From an uncultured Acidobacteriota bacterium (lineage in GTDB: Bacteria > Acidobacteriota > Terriglobia > Bryobacterales > Bryobacteraceae): a stretch of 64,000 nucleotides of DNA. Location of the stretch: positions 1 through 64,000 of the forward strand of contig CADECY010000009.1 of NCBI GenBank assembly GCA_902825945.1, in the 5' to 3' direction. Shown here in pieces: positions 29,563 through 38,640 of the stretch. A model generated the notes under the pieces. The model ran no database searches, was not told where the DNA came from, and saw nothing but the letters and a program-made list of their open reading frames with translations. The stretch's first letter is position 1, and each line of letters begins with the position of its first letter. A program made the position numbers and the translations under genes.

Positions 29563-29703
29563 GCAGCGCTTCGATCTGTGCTTGGTAGACTTCGCGGGCC
29601 ACTAGTCCGTGATGGGATGCCGCGATGCGCCCTTCGCGATCGATGAGGAAGGTCGCGGGCAGTTCCTTCACGCCGTATCGCCGTAGCGTCTCGGCGCCGG
29701 CTA
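29549..29703 (-). pseudogene. C-terminal remnant of a TlpA/thioredoxin-like protein
   Basis: Reading on the minus strand into 29549, the last 48 or so residues (AGAETLRRYGVKELPATFLI, then DREGRIAASHHGLV) match the end of TlpA/AhpC-TSA oxidoreductases: the cis-Pro region PATFLIDREG and the C-terminal helix. The part with the CxxC active site is missing, because the frame runs straight into the M20 peptidase gene at about 29701, where upstream residues become non-homologous. No start codon or ribosome site fits. I read it as the tail of a truncated gene. Confidence 0.65.
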
Positions 29704-30942
29704 GCGAGCCGACGCCTCGTCGAGATCGCGCATGAGCATCACCAACGTGAGCAGGATTCTGCGCAGTCCGGCCTCGCGCCCCTCCGGACGAAACCATTCG
29801 TTTGGCGTGTGCGCGCCACCGCCTTGTCCGCCCGCGCCGATGGACACGGCCGGGATGCCCATCGAAAGCGGCACGTTCGCATCAGTCGAAGCGCAGTCGA
29901 GATGAGCACGAATTCCGAGGTAGGAATCGGTCGAGCGCAAATGCGCGAGGATTCGCGCTCCTTCGGGAAGTTGCCCGCCGGGACGCGCGCCGATCTCGCG
30001 GATCTTCGCGTTCACCCGGCCGCCGGTGGCGCGTTCGTTCTCGACCTCGAGGGCGCGCTCGATCGCTCCGGTGAGCAACGCGGCCATCTCGTCGATACGG
30101 TACGGGCTTTCCGATCGCAGGTCGACTTTGGCGCGTGCATCGACTGGAATCGAATTGATGCTGGTGCCGCCTTCAATCAGTCCGAAATTGTAGGTGCTGC
30201 GCGGCGCGCCCGCTCCGTTCGGAGGCGGCTGCTCGGCGAAGTAGGCAATGGCACGAGCGAGAGTGTGGACCGGATTGCCGGTACCGAAGTCGCTCCACGA
30301 GTGCCCGCCAGGTCCGGTGCAGATGATCTCGTACCGGCGGCTGGCGAGCGCGCGGTTCGTGATGTGATCGGTGGCCGGACCATCGAGCACGAGGAACGAG
30401 CGGATCTTGCCGCCCATTCCCGAGGGCCGGCACAGAAAGCGCATTCCGCTCAGATTGCCCTCTCCCTCCTCGCCGACATTGGCGACGAGCACGAGCGGCA
30501 GGCGCGACGCGCGCAGCATGCGATTCACGCGGACCGCGTGGGCCACGGCGAGCAGCGCGGCCAAACCCGCTCCGTTGTCGGAGACGCCGGGCCCGAGGAG
30601 CTCGCCGTCGCGGCTGCCTCGAATGTCCTCGGCCGTGCGCGGTTCGAGAACCGTGTCGAGGTGCGCGGTGAGCGCAACGAGCGGACCATCGTGCTGTTCG
30701 TTCAGATACGCGAGGACATTGCCGGCACGATCGAGTTTGGCGTCGCAGCCCAGCGCCTTGAACTGCGCGACCATCCATTCGGCGCGCGCCTGTTCCTGAA
30801 AAGTGGGCGCGGCGATGCGGCAAAGTTCGAGATGCTTTTCATTGATCCAGCGCTTTTCGGTGGAGAACCATCGAAGCGCCTCCGCCAACGCCGGTTCGGC
30901 CGCCAGGAGCGCGGCGGTTTTCGCGGTATCGGACTTTTGCAT
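29701..30942 (-). CDS. M20-family metallopeptidase (PepT-like)
   Basis: From ATG 30942 (a GTG at 30957 is possible) this encodes 413 residues. Metal and catalytic motifs are present: LTAHLDTVL, GVSDNGAGLAAL (bridging Asp), VANVGEEGEGN (catalytic Glu-Glu), and a late His in GGGAHTPNEW. A dimerisation lid lies between about residues 190 and 310. The family removes N-terminal residues from short peptides or deacylates amino acids using two Zn2+. There is no signal peptide, so it is cytoplasmic. Its 3' end abuts the TlpA remnant. Confidence 0.88.
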   Translation of the reverse strand: MQKSDTAKTAALLAAEPALAEALRWFSTEKRWINEKHLELCRIAAPTFQEQARAEWMVAQFKALGCDAKLDRAGNVLAYLNEQHDGPLVALTAHLDTVLEPRTAEDIRGSRDGELLGPGVSDNGAGLAALLAVAHAVRVNRMLRASRLPLVLVANVGEEGEGNLSGMRFLCRPSGMGGKIRSFLVLDGPATDHITNRALASRRYEIICTGPGGHSWSDFGTGNPVHTLARAIAYFAEQPPPNGAGAPRSTYNFGLIEGGTSINSIPVDARAKVDLRSESPYRIDEMAALLTGAIERALEVENERATGGRVNAKIREIGARPGGQLPEGARILAHLRSTDSYLGIRAHLDCASTDANVPLSMGIPAVSIGAGGQGGGAHTPNEWFRPEGREAGLRRILLTLVMLMRDLDEASAR

Positions 30943-30994
30943 CGCGGGCGACGCCACTGGGAACCAGTCTAGCGTGTCTGGCGCCGGACGGGCC

Positions 30995-31405
30995 TCAGAC
31001 GCGTGCTGTTTCCTGCGACGTATGCCGCAATTGCGTGTCGATCTTGCAGATGTGCCCGGTCAGCCAGCCCTCGGCGGCGACATAGAGTTGCCGCGCGATC
31101 TCGCGATCTGACTCCCCGGCGGCGAGGCGGGCACGGAAATCCTCGATCACGCCCAGCAGCCGTTTGTGTGCCTGGAGATTGACTTCGGCGACAGGACACT
31201 TGCGCTGCATCATGCAGATCTCCTCGTACATGAAGTGAGTACGCGTGAAGGTGGAGAGAAAGGTGAGGAGATCCTCGACGTCCAAGTGACCCTGGGCTCC
31301 CTTCACATGCTGCTCCAGCTTGTTCACCCACTCGAACAGGCGCTTGTGCTGATCGTCGATTCGCACCACACCTGTCTCGTATTTTTCGGACCATTGCATC
31401 GCCAT
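30995..31405 (-). CDS. Bacteriohemerythrin
   Basis: 136 residues, the standard length. The diiron ligand pattern is complete: an N-terminal His in IDDQHKRLFEWVN, HFMYEE (His and Glu), NLQAHKRLLG (His) and a final GHICKID (His and Asp). It binds O2 reversibly in the cytoplasm for storage, sensing or detoxification. Start ATG 31405 (or 31399). It may be cotranscribed with the M20 peptidase 52 bases downstream. Confidence 0.92.
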   Translation of the reverse strand: MAMQWSEKYETGVVRIDDQHKRLFEWVNKLEQHVKGAQGHLDVEDLLTFLSTFTRTHFMYEEICMMQRKCPVAEVNLQAHKRLLGVIEDFRARLAAGESDREIARQLYVAAEGWLTGHICKIDTQLRHTSQETARV

Positions 31406-32105
31406 CGGTAAGACGATCGGTTGACAGCCTCGGGGACTATATGGACTACCCGGCGGTATTCTCCCGGTGTGACCGAAAGAGCCCAGTCATGCGTTTTGCT
31501 CGCTTGAGTCTTGACGGTTTCGTACGCATTCGCTTGGGGAGAGCCACTGAGGAAGATGCCGCTCCACTTCAGACCAGCAGCTTCAAGCGGTGGTGCCTGC
31601 GTGGCCCAAGGCGGCGGGATGGCGACTACGCTTGCGGCGGACGTGTACTTGCTCCGACAGTCCGGCGAGGCTGGGGACCGAGGGTGCGGAACGTCACCGG
31701 CAGGACGGCTTTCACAGAGTCGATTGTCGCGAGGATCCATCAGGCCGGCCCTTCGGCCGCACGGGAGCACGACGAAGCTGCCGGGAGTTTCCCCGGCCGG
31801 GACGCCCTTCCCGGTGGTCGACGAGCCGGAAACGGAAGGCGACGCGCCGTCGCGTCAGCTGGACGATCCCAATCGATTCGCACGCAATGCCTCCCGCGCG
31901 GGCGACAATGCGCGCCCATCCACCTCAGCCTCACGGGCACTCCCGCGGATGTGAGTGATAACACAAAGTCACTAGATGCCGTCCCGGCCCAGGATAATTT
32001 GCTGTATCATGCGGTTGGTCTTACCGCAACAGCTACGCGCCAAGCGTCCCAATCAGCGCGTGGCTGACGGGCACCGCTACTCAGCGGAAACACGCGGCTA
32101 TCACG
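31406..32105. other. Intergenic stretch with no supported gene
   Basis: About 700 bases between the hemerythrin and the response regulator. Several overlapping open frames exist (about 31441-32067, 31511-31954, 31324-31770), all Arg/Pro/Gly-rich and mutually exclusive. None has a ribosome site, export signal or motif I recognise. It may hold control sequences for the response regulator or decayed coding DNA. Confidence 0.45.
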
Positions 32106-32749
32106 ATGCCGAAAGAAGCCAATCCATCGCTCCTGATCATTCAGCGGTTCCCGCTGGACGGGCAAGCTCTCGGCGCGCTGCTTTCGAGGGAACTCGGCTC
32201 ACCGGAGGTGACGGTCCATGCGAGGTGTGCGAAGCCGTTGGCCTGGCCTCCTCCCTCATCGCGACCAATTCCTGTGTACTCCTGCTGGACGGCGATCTGC
32301 CCGATGACGGCGCGGCCCGCTTTCTCGGAGGCGTCGCGGCCAATCTTCGGCGCCGGACGATCGTGCTGGCCGGGAGTCTCGCGGCGGCCGATGTTGCCGA
32401 TCTGCTGCGGGCCGGCGCGGGGGGCGCGCTATCAAAAAGGGGGCAGGTGTCCGATCTGGTGGTGGCAATCCGCACCGTCACCGCCGGTTCGATTTGGGTA
32501 GACGCACCGTTCCTGGAGGCCCTGGTCCGCCTGCCTGAACGCCTTGTCCGCGGTGAATGCAGAAGTCCGAGTTCGCGCGAGAGCCAGATTCTCCGATTCG
32601 TCCGCCGGGGCATGACCAACAAGCAGATCGCTTCCGGGATGGGTATCTCGGAAGCTGCGGTGAAGGCCGGACTGCAGCGTCTCTTCCAGAAATTCGGCGT
32701 GAAGAACCGGGCGGAATTGGTCCAGGTGACCAAGCAGGAGCTGTCCTGA
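32106..32749 (+). pseudogene. NarL/FixJ-type response regulator with a frameshift
   Basis: The N-terminal receiver begins at ATG 32106 (LLIIQRFPLDGQALGALLSR) and reads in one frame to about 32221. From 32222 homology continues in another frame (CVLLLDGDLPDDGAARFL with the phospho-acceptor Asp, GALSKRGQ with the conserved Lys) into a LuxR-type helix-turn-helix (GMTNKQIASGMGISEAAVKA). Restoring one base in the GCGAG at 32220-32224 joins them into about 213 residues, the normal family size. It is either broken or a sequence error. No histidine kinase gene is nearby. Confidence 0.78.
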
Positions 32750-32857
32750 GGCCGCAGCCTCCTCAGTACGCGAGCGAGACCAGTACTCGGGTAAGAATCT
32801 GGGAACGGGCAAGAGATTGGCCTTATTGAGCCATGCAAAAGTGACTCTCATAGTGGA

Positions 32858-32875
32858 GGAAGACATGAGTCTTCC
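32858..32875 (+). other. Hairpin in the 5' leader of the metalloprotease gene
   Basis: GGAAGAC (32858-32864) and GTCTTCC (32869-32875) pair perfectly around a four-base loop, about 22 bases before the ATG at 32898 and just ahead of the GAGAGGAG ribosome site. It could stabilise the message or affect initiation. It may also be incidental. Confidence 0.35.
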
Positions 32876-32897
32876 ATGTCCATAAGAGAGGAGTCCG

Positions 32898-35093
32898 ATG
32901 CCCAAAAGACTACTTGCGCTGCTCGGAGTGGCGGCGTTCGTTCCTGTTATCAGCGCGCAAACCAACGCGGACGCCGTTCGCGGACTCAACAACCGCGTCC
33001 TGCAGTTTCATGGCGCGATTCAGCGCGCATCCCCGGCACAGGCCGCCGATATCCGCGCCCAGGCGGCGCCGGTGTTCGTCCAACGCGCGACGGCGTTGAG
33101 CGCGCTCATCCGTGAGGATCCAAAAGCCGCCCTTGGGCTGGCTTTCGCGCAAGAACTGCGCGCCGATCTCGCTGGCAAGTTTCCGGCCTCGTCCGTTTCC
33201 CTCGAGGAGCACGGCCAGTGGCAGGGCAAGTCCGACCACGTGATCTTCGACGATCCCGACCGCAAGACGCGCCGCTTCGAAGTCCGGATCCGCAACGAAC
33301 GTGAGACACTGAATCTCTACTCGGCCAACGGCGAGCCCCATTGCGTTTCCGGCAATATCGTGACCGCGAGCGGCATTCGGCTGAACAACGTGGTGGCCGC
33401 GGGAAATGTCAGCTACGGCTCCGATGTGACGGTGGCGGCTGGATGCAGCACCACCGGCGCGCAGAACAGCGTGGTCATCCTGGTGGATTTCCCGGGCGTG
33501 CCCCTGCCCTCCACCGTGACCCAAGCGGGCGTGTCGGGGATCTTCTTTGCGACCTCCGGCCGGTCCGTCAACACGTACTGGCAGGAAGCCTCGTACGGAA
33601 AGGCCTCCGCCACTGGAACCGTGGTGGGCCCCTACACGCTCGACCGGATCTATTCTTGCGACGAGTACAGCCTGATGCGCACGGCTGCCATCGCGGCCGC
33701 CGACACCGCCGTCAACTTCACGCAGTTCACCCGTGTCTTCATCGTGTTCCCGAATCCAGGCAGTTGCTCGTGGGCTGGACTCGGCACCCTCGGCTGCGGC
33801 ACGCTCTCATCGGCGGACGGTAGTTTCCAGGCGTCTACCTCATGGCTGCTCGCCAGCTACATGGGTGGCGTCGACAACGGCGTCAAGCTCGCCACACATG
33901 AAGGCGGACACAACCTGACCCTCCACCATGCGAGTTCGCGCCTTTTCACCGGAGAGGCACTCGGAGCGGTGGGAACGGCGGGAACGCTCAACGAATACGG
34001 CGATCCGTTCTCGACGATGGGAAGCTGGAACTTCGGCCATTACGGGGTTCCACACAAGGTCCAAATGGGATGGCTGAGCGGCGCGCAGGTGCTAACCACC
34101 GAGACGACGGGAAGCCACTCCGTGCTTCCGGTGGAAACGCCCGCCGCGGGTTTGCAGGCGCTGAAGATCCGGCGCGGGACCGGCAATGACGCGTGGCTCT
34201 GGGTAGAGTTCCGCCGTCCAGTTGGGCTCTATCACAACTCGTGGAGTTCGACCGCGCAGATGTTCCAGGGCGCTCTGGTCCATTACCAGGACTCGACAAC
34301 AGGCACGCGCACGCACCTGCTAGATTACACGCCAGGATCGGCGAGCGGATTCAGCGACCCCGCGCTCACCGGAACCTGGGTGGACCCGTACTCCAACGTG
34401 TCCCTTTCGGTCACCGGTGTCAGCTCGAGCGCACTATCGCTCAACGTGAATTACGGCGCGCTGCCGTGCAGCCGCGTGAATCCGACCGTGACGTTGTCGC
34501 CCCCCAACCCGTCGGCGCAGTCCGGCACCAACGCGGGCTACACCCTCTCGGTCACGAATAATGACACCGCGGGGTGTACCGCGAGCACCTTCTCACTCGG
34601 GTCGGCTCTTCCCGCCGGATGGGCCACCGTTTTCGGTGCCGCCAGCCTCGCGATCGCGCCGGGGCAAACGCTCTCCACCGCGATGACCAAATCGGTGCCG
34701 TCGGGCTTTACCCCCGGAACCTACGCCGTCAATGCGAGCGTGAGCGACGCCAACCATTCGGGCGGGGCCTCCGCGAACGTCACCGTCACGGCGCCGCCGG
34801 AACCGATCTCGGTCTCGCTTACCGCGAGTCCGACGTCCGTTGCGGTCCGCGCCAGCGTGACGCTGTCGGCAACGGTAACCAGGTCGAGCGGCCCCGTTTC
34901 CGGCGCTTCGGTTACGTTCACCGTGACGCGGCCCGGTGGGCAGCGGTCGGCGGGCACCGCGACGACGAACGCCTCGGGCGTCGCGACATGGAGCTACCGG
35001 ACGCAGCAGCGCGGGACCCACTCGGCAACGGCCGCAGCGTCCTCGGGCGGGGCTACTGCCACGAGTCCGGCGGCTTCGTTTACCGCGAATTGA
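32898..35093 (+). CDS. Secreted metzincin-like metalloprotease with C-terminal Ig-like domains
   Basis: 731 residues with signal peptide MPKRLLALLGVAAFVPVISA. The protease domain (about 185-470) holds THEGGHNLTLHHAS: His334, Glu335, His338 and His344 match the HExxHxxxxxH zinc pattern of gametolysin/M11-like metzincins, with Thr at the usual Gly. FSTMGSWNFGH provides a Met-turn. Residues about 490-640 and 640-731 form CARDB- and Ig-like beta domains (TYAVNASVSDANHSGGAS, SPTSVAVRASVTLSATV). It likely degrades extracellular protein. A strong hairpin terminator follows. Confidence 0.82.
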   Translation: MPKRLLALLGVAAFVPVISAQTNADAVRGLNNRVLQFHGAIQRASPAQAADIRAQAAPVFVQRATALSALIREDPKAALGLAFAQELRADLAGKFPASSVSLEEHGQWQGKSDHVIFDDPDRKTRRFEVRIRNERETLNLYSANGEPHCVSGNIVTASGIRLNNVVAAGNVSYGSDVTVAAGCSTTGAQNSVVILVDFPGVPLPSTVTQAGVSGIFFATSGRSVNTYWQEASYGKASATGTVVGPYTLDRIYSCDEYSLMRTAAIAAADTAVNFTQFTRVFIVFPNPGSCSWAGLGTLGCGTLSSADGSFQASTSWLLASYMGGVDNGVKLATHEGGHNLTLHHASSRLFTGEALGAVGTAGTLNEYGDPFSTMGSWNFGHYGVPHKVQMGWLSGAQVLTTETTGSHSVLPVETPAAGLQALKIRRGTGNDAWLWVEFRRPVGLYHNSWSSTAQMFQGALVHYQDSTTGTRTHLLDYTPGSASGFSDPALTGTWVDPYSNVSLSVTGVSSSALSLNVNYGALPCSRVNPTVTLSPPNPSAQSGTNAGYTLSVTNNDTAGCTASTFSLGSALPAGWATVFGAASLAIAPGQTLSTAMTKSVPSGFTPGTYAVNASVSDANHSGGASANVTVTAPPEPISVSLTASPTSVAVRASVTLSATVTRSSGPVSGASVTFTVTRPGGQRSAGTATTNASGVATWSYRTQQRGTHSATAAASSGGATATSPAASFTAN

Positions 35094-35104
35094 TGAAACG
35101 AAAA

Positions 35105-35133
35105 GGGCGGCCACTCGGAAGTGGCCGCCCTTT
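35105..35133. terminator. Bidirectional intrinsic terminator
   Basis: An 11-base-pair perfect GC-rich stem (35105-35115 with 35120-35130) around a CGGA loop. It is followed by TTT on the plus strand and, read on the minus strand, by TTTT. It sits between the convergent ends of the metalloprotease gene (35093) and the large secreted protein gene (35154), so it can serve both. Confidence 0.9.
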
Positions 35134-35153
35134 GTGACTATGAAGCGGGTGCC

Positions 35154-36917
35154 TCACTGGCAAGCAGTCTTGCTCAAGTTCGCGACCGCCCAAGCGCTCG
35201 CCACGCCGCAGGCCGGAAACGCGGTGCTCTTTCCGTCGAACGACAGGTCGAGATTCGCCGCCAAACCAGCCAGGCTGCTGTAGTTGTAGCCTGCGGGAAG
35301 CGCTCCACCACCGAGTGCAGTCTCGGCTACCGCCAGAATCTGGCTCACCGTCTGGCCGCGAAGCGAATCCGTGAGCGATGCAGGACAGTAGTAGAGACTT
35401 CCGAATCCGGGCGGTATTCCCGAGGCAACGCCACTCAACGCAACGTTCAATTTCAGTGCAAGCGTCTGGCCGCCGAACTGGCCGGATGCGGTAGAGGTGG
35501 GGTCGACCAAGTCCGCAGTTAACTTGTTTGCGGCACCACCCGCCGGAAGGTAGCTTTGAACCGCGGTTGGGGTGGTGAAGCGCATGGAGAATCCTCCAGC
35601 GCCAAGGATGCCCACTTCCACACCTGACGGATAGATAGTGGCGAAGTTGGCGCTCAGAAGATTGAATGGTGTGCCCGTCCCTCCGAATCCGCCCTGAGAG
35701 AATGTGCAATAGTCTCCATCCCTAGGGGTCGGCGAAGTGACCACGGTGACCGTCGAGGCTGCGTCAAGGTCCACTCCGACGCAGCACGGGAAGGTGTACA
35801 CAACCGTAGGCAAGCCCGACTCAGGATCGATCGGTCCGTTGACGGTTGTGACAGTGCTCGCGCCGTCCAGGTGAGCGGTATTCGTCAGAGTTCCCTCGCC
35901 GCCCGTGATATCCACGGTTACCGAACGCGTGGCTGTAGCGACGATGGGCTCGGAACCGGTTCCGCCGCCCACCGTCGTCGCGAAGTTGGCGAAGCTAACC
36001 GAGCCGGTGGTCGAGATGTCGGTTGACCTGTCGCTCAGCGTCACCGAGCCGTTGGATTGCTCGAGTGCAGGCAGCGCCGACGTGTTTCGGCAAGGTACCG
36101 TACGGACGTTGGCTTCGTCGGGGTTATTGATCACGCCATTTCCGTTGATGTCGATGTTCGAGGCGGTAGCTCCGCCGCCGCCACGAGCGCCCGCGTTGCC
36201 GAAAGTCACCAGCACTTCCGTGCGAAGCGACGTTCCCGAAGGGATCTTCAATACCGTATTGTTGAATTCGGCCTGATACTTCAGTGTGACCGAGGCTCCA
36301 ACGCCGATGATAGGCTGGGGGACCAGCGAGAAGACCGAATTGTCCGATGCATCGGTGAAATTGATGCTCCCGGATCCTGCGGTTTCGATGAAGGTGCCCT
36401 GCGCACCGGCCACCGCGTAGTTCGGCGCAACGGGGCCGCCGACGGGGCCGGCCTGCACGAGGTTCAAGGAGGCGCTCTCCTGAGTGCCGGCGGCAACGAT
36501 ATTACAACCCGTAGCCGCGTCGCCACCGGTGGCATTGGCACAGTTGGCCGCAGCCGATACCCACGGCGGGCTTCCGCCGCCGCTTCGAGGTTTCTGCAGA
36601 TTGACGACGATGTTTCCGATTGTAGCTGGAGCACTTCCGGAGTTGGTCACAATGACGTATCCAACCGCGCGAATCGTGTTCGCGCTCGTGGCACCCTTGG
36701 TCGCCGTTACGTTAAATATGACTGTTGCGGGCGGCGTCACATCGCCGAAAGGGTTCGGCACCGTCTCTTTCGTGAGGCTCCACTCCGTGTTGTTCTGATA
36801 GCAAAGCGCGCCGTTGCAGGACATGGTAATGCTGGCTTGCTGTGCCCAGGCAGGCAGCGAACCCAATGCCATGAGCGCTCCCATGCCCACGGGACGCAAG
36901 AACCGTCGATGATTCAT
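35154..36917 (-). CDS. Large secreted protein of unknown function with a calcium-binding-type loop
   Basis: Start ATG 36917 has ribosome site AAGGGAG and gives 587 residues: a signal peptide (LRPVGMGALMALGSLPAWA), then a beta-rich body high in Gly, Thr, Ser, Val and Asn with scattered Cys pairs. The pattern recalls bacterial surface proteins with conserved-repeat (DUF11-like) domains (AVGYVIVTNSGSAPATIGNI). Residues 256-267 (DINGNGVINNPD) match a dockerin/EF-hand calcium loop. I do not recognise the family. It converges on a secreted metalloprotease and may be exported under the same conditions. Confidence 0.7.
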   Translation of the reverse strand: MNHRRFLRPVGMGALMALGSLPAWAQQASITMSCNGALCYQNNTEWSLTKETVPNPFGDVTPPATVIFNVTATKGATSANTIRAVGYVIVTNSGSAPATIGNIVVNLQKPRSGGGSPPWVSAAANCANATGGDAATGCNIVAAGTQESASLNLVQAGPVGGPVAPNYAVAGAQGTFIETAGSGSINFTDASDNSVFSLVPQPIIGVGASVTLKYQAEFNNTVLKIPSGTSLRTEVLVTFGNAGARGGGGATASNIDINGNGVINNPDEANVRTVPCRNTSALPALEQSNGSVTLSDRSTDISTTGSVSFANFATTVGGGTGSEPIVATATRSVTVDITGGEGTLTNTAHLDGASTVTTVNGPIDPESGLPTVVYTFPCCVGVDLDAASTVTVVTSPTPRDGDYCTFSQGGFGGTGTPFNLLSANFATIYPSGVEVGILGAGGFSMRFTTPTAVQSYLPAGGAANKLTADLVDPTSTASGQFGGQTLALKLNVALSGVASGIPPGFGSLYYCPASLTDSLRGQTVSQILAVAETALGGGALPAGYNYSSLAGLAANLDLSFDGKSTAFPACGVASAWAVANLSKTACQ

Positions 36918-36973
36918 TTCGTAGCTCCCTTTTCGATGCTTCTCCCCGGCAGTTTCTCCTTGGCCCGAGAAGA

Positions 36974-37003
36974 ACGGTAAGACAAAAGTAAGTATTTTAC
37001 CGT
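36974..37003. promoter_or_regulatory. Inverted repeat upstream of the large secreted protein gene
   Basis: ACGGTAA (36974-36980) and TTACCGT (36997-37003) form a perfect 7-base inverted repeat with a 16-base spacer, 57-86 bases upstream of the start at 36917. On the minus strand a TAAAAT hexamer (36999-36994) overlaps one arm. This placement would suit an operator or a promoter-proximal hairpin. No clear -35 element is visible. Confidence 0.35.
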
Positions 37004-37687
37004 ACAGCAATCATAGGGTTCGCGTGGGCGCAAGTAAAGGCTATCTTCCGCCCCGGTCCGGGTCACTGGAGTGGCCGGAAACTTGCAGACGTTCGATACG
37101 TATCGTTCAGCCAAGCAATGGGGCACCAGGCAAGGTAGGTAAGCCAGATATTATCTCTGTGACTCATGGTACCTACTCACCCCATCCGGGGTGTCTACCG
37201 GCCTGCATCGTCGATTCCTGACAGATTTGTGCTATTGCTCGACTGATTAGCTAACTTGGGGCAACCAGGCGAGCCCACGGGTCACCGAGCTGCCGAAGAT
37301 CGGGTTCAGGCGTCCTGGTCCGCGTACCACTGTGCCGCTCGGTTCCGCAAGCGGCGTTATCCCGAACAGCGGAAATCGAACCACGTGACCGGGCTCACGT
37401 GTTCCGGATTGAATGGAAGAGTGATCCAGCCGAGAGCCGGAGGCGTGCCGTGGCGGCGGCTCCATCATGCCGGCCGTCAGCGGCGTGCGCGATCCATTGG
37501 GCGAACGCCGAGATCCGCTGTCAGTCCACGCTGTGCTTGCAAGTTTCCAGCCTCGGCGGTTGGCGGTGATCACGTAGTTGATCAACTCGCCGTCTGTCCA
37601 GCCGGGGTGGGAGGCGGCTATCTATCGCTTGTCGGGAGGCGCCGATCGCATGCTACACATCTTCGGGAGAGATCCGTGCGGCCGCGC
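37004..37687. other. Intergenic stretch with palindromes and no supported gene
   Basis: About 680 bases. It holds a perfect 12-base palindrome (CGATACGTATCG, 37094-37105) and a small hairpin (CACCCC/GGGGTG, 37178-37193). A minus-strand open frame at 37247-37585 has a protein-like piece (LINYVITANRRGWKLASTAW) but no start signal or export signal, and the rest looks random. It may be a gene remnant. Confidence 0.4.
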
Positions 37688-38638
37688 TCAGAAGCACCCC
37701 GCCAGCACATCCGGGTCGACGTTACCGCCCGAGATCACGATCCCCACGCGACCGAGTCCGGCCGGCACCTTGGCATGCATCACCGCCGCGGTGGCAACGG
37801 CCCCACTCGGTTCCGCCAGCAGTTTCATCCGGAACAGCAGGAATCGCACCGCCGCGCGGATTTCGTCGTCGGATACGAGCACGATCTTCTCGACGTTCTG
37901 CTTCACCGCTTCGAACGTAATCTTGCCCGGCGCGAGCGTGCGAAGCCCGTCAGCGATCGTCGATGGGGGAGGGATCTCGATGATCCGGCCGGCTTCGATC
38001 GATTGGCGGAAATCGTCGGCGCCTTCGGGCTCGACCCCGAAGACGCGGATCCCGGGGCGCATCGCTTTGGCGGCGATAGCGCAGCCGGAGATGAGCCCAC
38101 CGCCACCCACGCAGACCACCAGCGCGTCGAGATCGGGCACTTCCTCGAGCAGTTCCTTGGCCGCCGTGCCTTGTCCCGCCGCGACATCGGCGTGATCGAA
38201 AGGAGGAACGATCGTCGCGCCGGTTTCCTTGGCGATCCGCTCGCCGATCACCGTGCGGTTCTCGCGCATGCGATCGTACTGCACCACGGTCGCACCGTAG
38301 CCGCGCGTGGCGGCGAGCTTCGATTTCGGTGCGTCGTCCGGCATGACGATCGTCGCCGGGATTCCGGCGTGGCGGGCCGCGATGGCCGTCGCTTGCGCAT
38401 GATTGCCCGACGAGTAGGTGACGACACCCTTGGCGCGGACTTCTGGCGCCAGCGCGAAGATCGCATTCGAAGCGCCGCGGATCTTGAATGCGCCTCCCGT
38501 CTGGAAGTTCTCGCACTTGAAGAACGCTTCGCCGCCGAACTGGGCATTGAAGGTCCGCGATGTCATCACGGGCGTGCGGCGAGCGATCGGAGAGATGCGC
38601 TCAGCGGCGCGTTGAATGTCGTCGAAAGTGGGGAGCAT
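37688..38638 (-). CDS. Threonine/serine dehydratase (PLP fold type II)
   Basis: Start ATG 38638, two bases after the ribulokinase stop, gives 316 residues. It has the PLP lysine (GGAFKIRGASNA), the substrate loop SSGNHAQA and the phosphate-binding glycine loop VGGGGLISG. There is no C-terminal ACT regulatory domain, so it resembles catabolic TdcB-type threonine dehydratase or serine racemase more than biosynthetic IlvA. It deaminates L-threonine or L-serine to 2-oxobutanoate or pyruvate plus ammonia. Its place after sugar catabolism genes may be incidental. Confidence 0.88.
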   Translation of the reverse strand: MLPTFDDIQRAAERISPIARRTPVMTSRTFNAQFGGEAFFKCENFQTGGAFKIRGASNAIFALAPEVRAKGVVTYSSGNHAQATAIAARHAGIPATIVMPDDAPKSKLAATRGYGATVVQYDRMRENRTVIGERIAKETGATIVPPFDHADVAAGQGTAAKELLEEVPDLDALVVCVGGGGLISGCAIAAKAMRPGIRVFGVEPEGADDFRQSIEAGRIIEIPPPSTIADGLRTLAPGKITFEAVKQNVEKIVLVSDDEIRAAVRFLLFRMKLLAEPSGAVATAAVMHAKVPAGLGRVGIVISGGNVDPDVLAGCF

Positions 38639-38640
38639 GG

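Noticed and set aside
31441..32067. Overlapping open frames before the response regulator
   Set aside because: Three mutually exclusive frames, all Arg/Pro/Gly-rich, none with a start signal or domain.
37247..37585. Minus-strand frame with protein-like text (LINYVITANRRGWKLASTAW)
   Set aside because: The opening segment looks slightly protein-like, but there is no ribosome site or family motif and the remainder appears random; at best a remnant.
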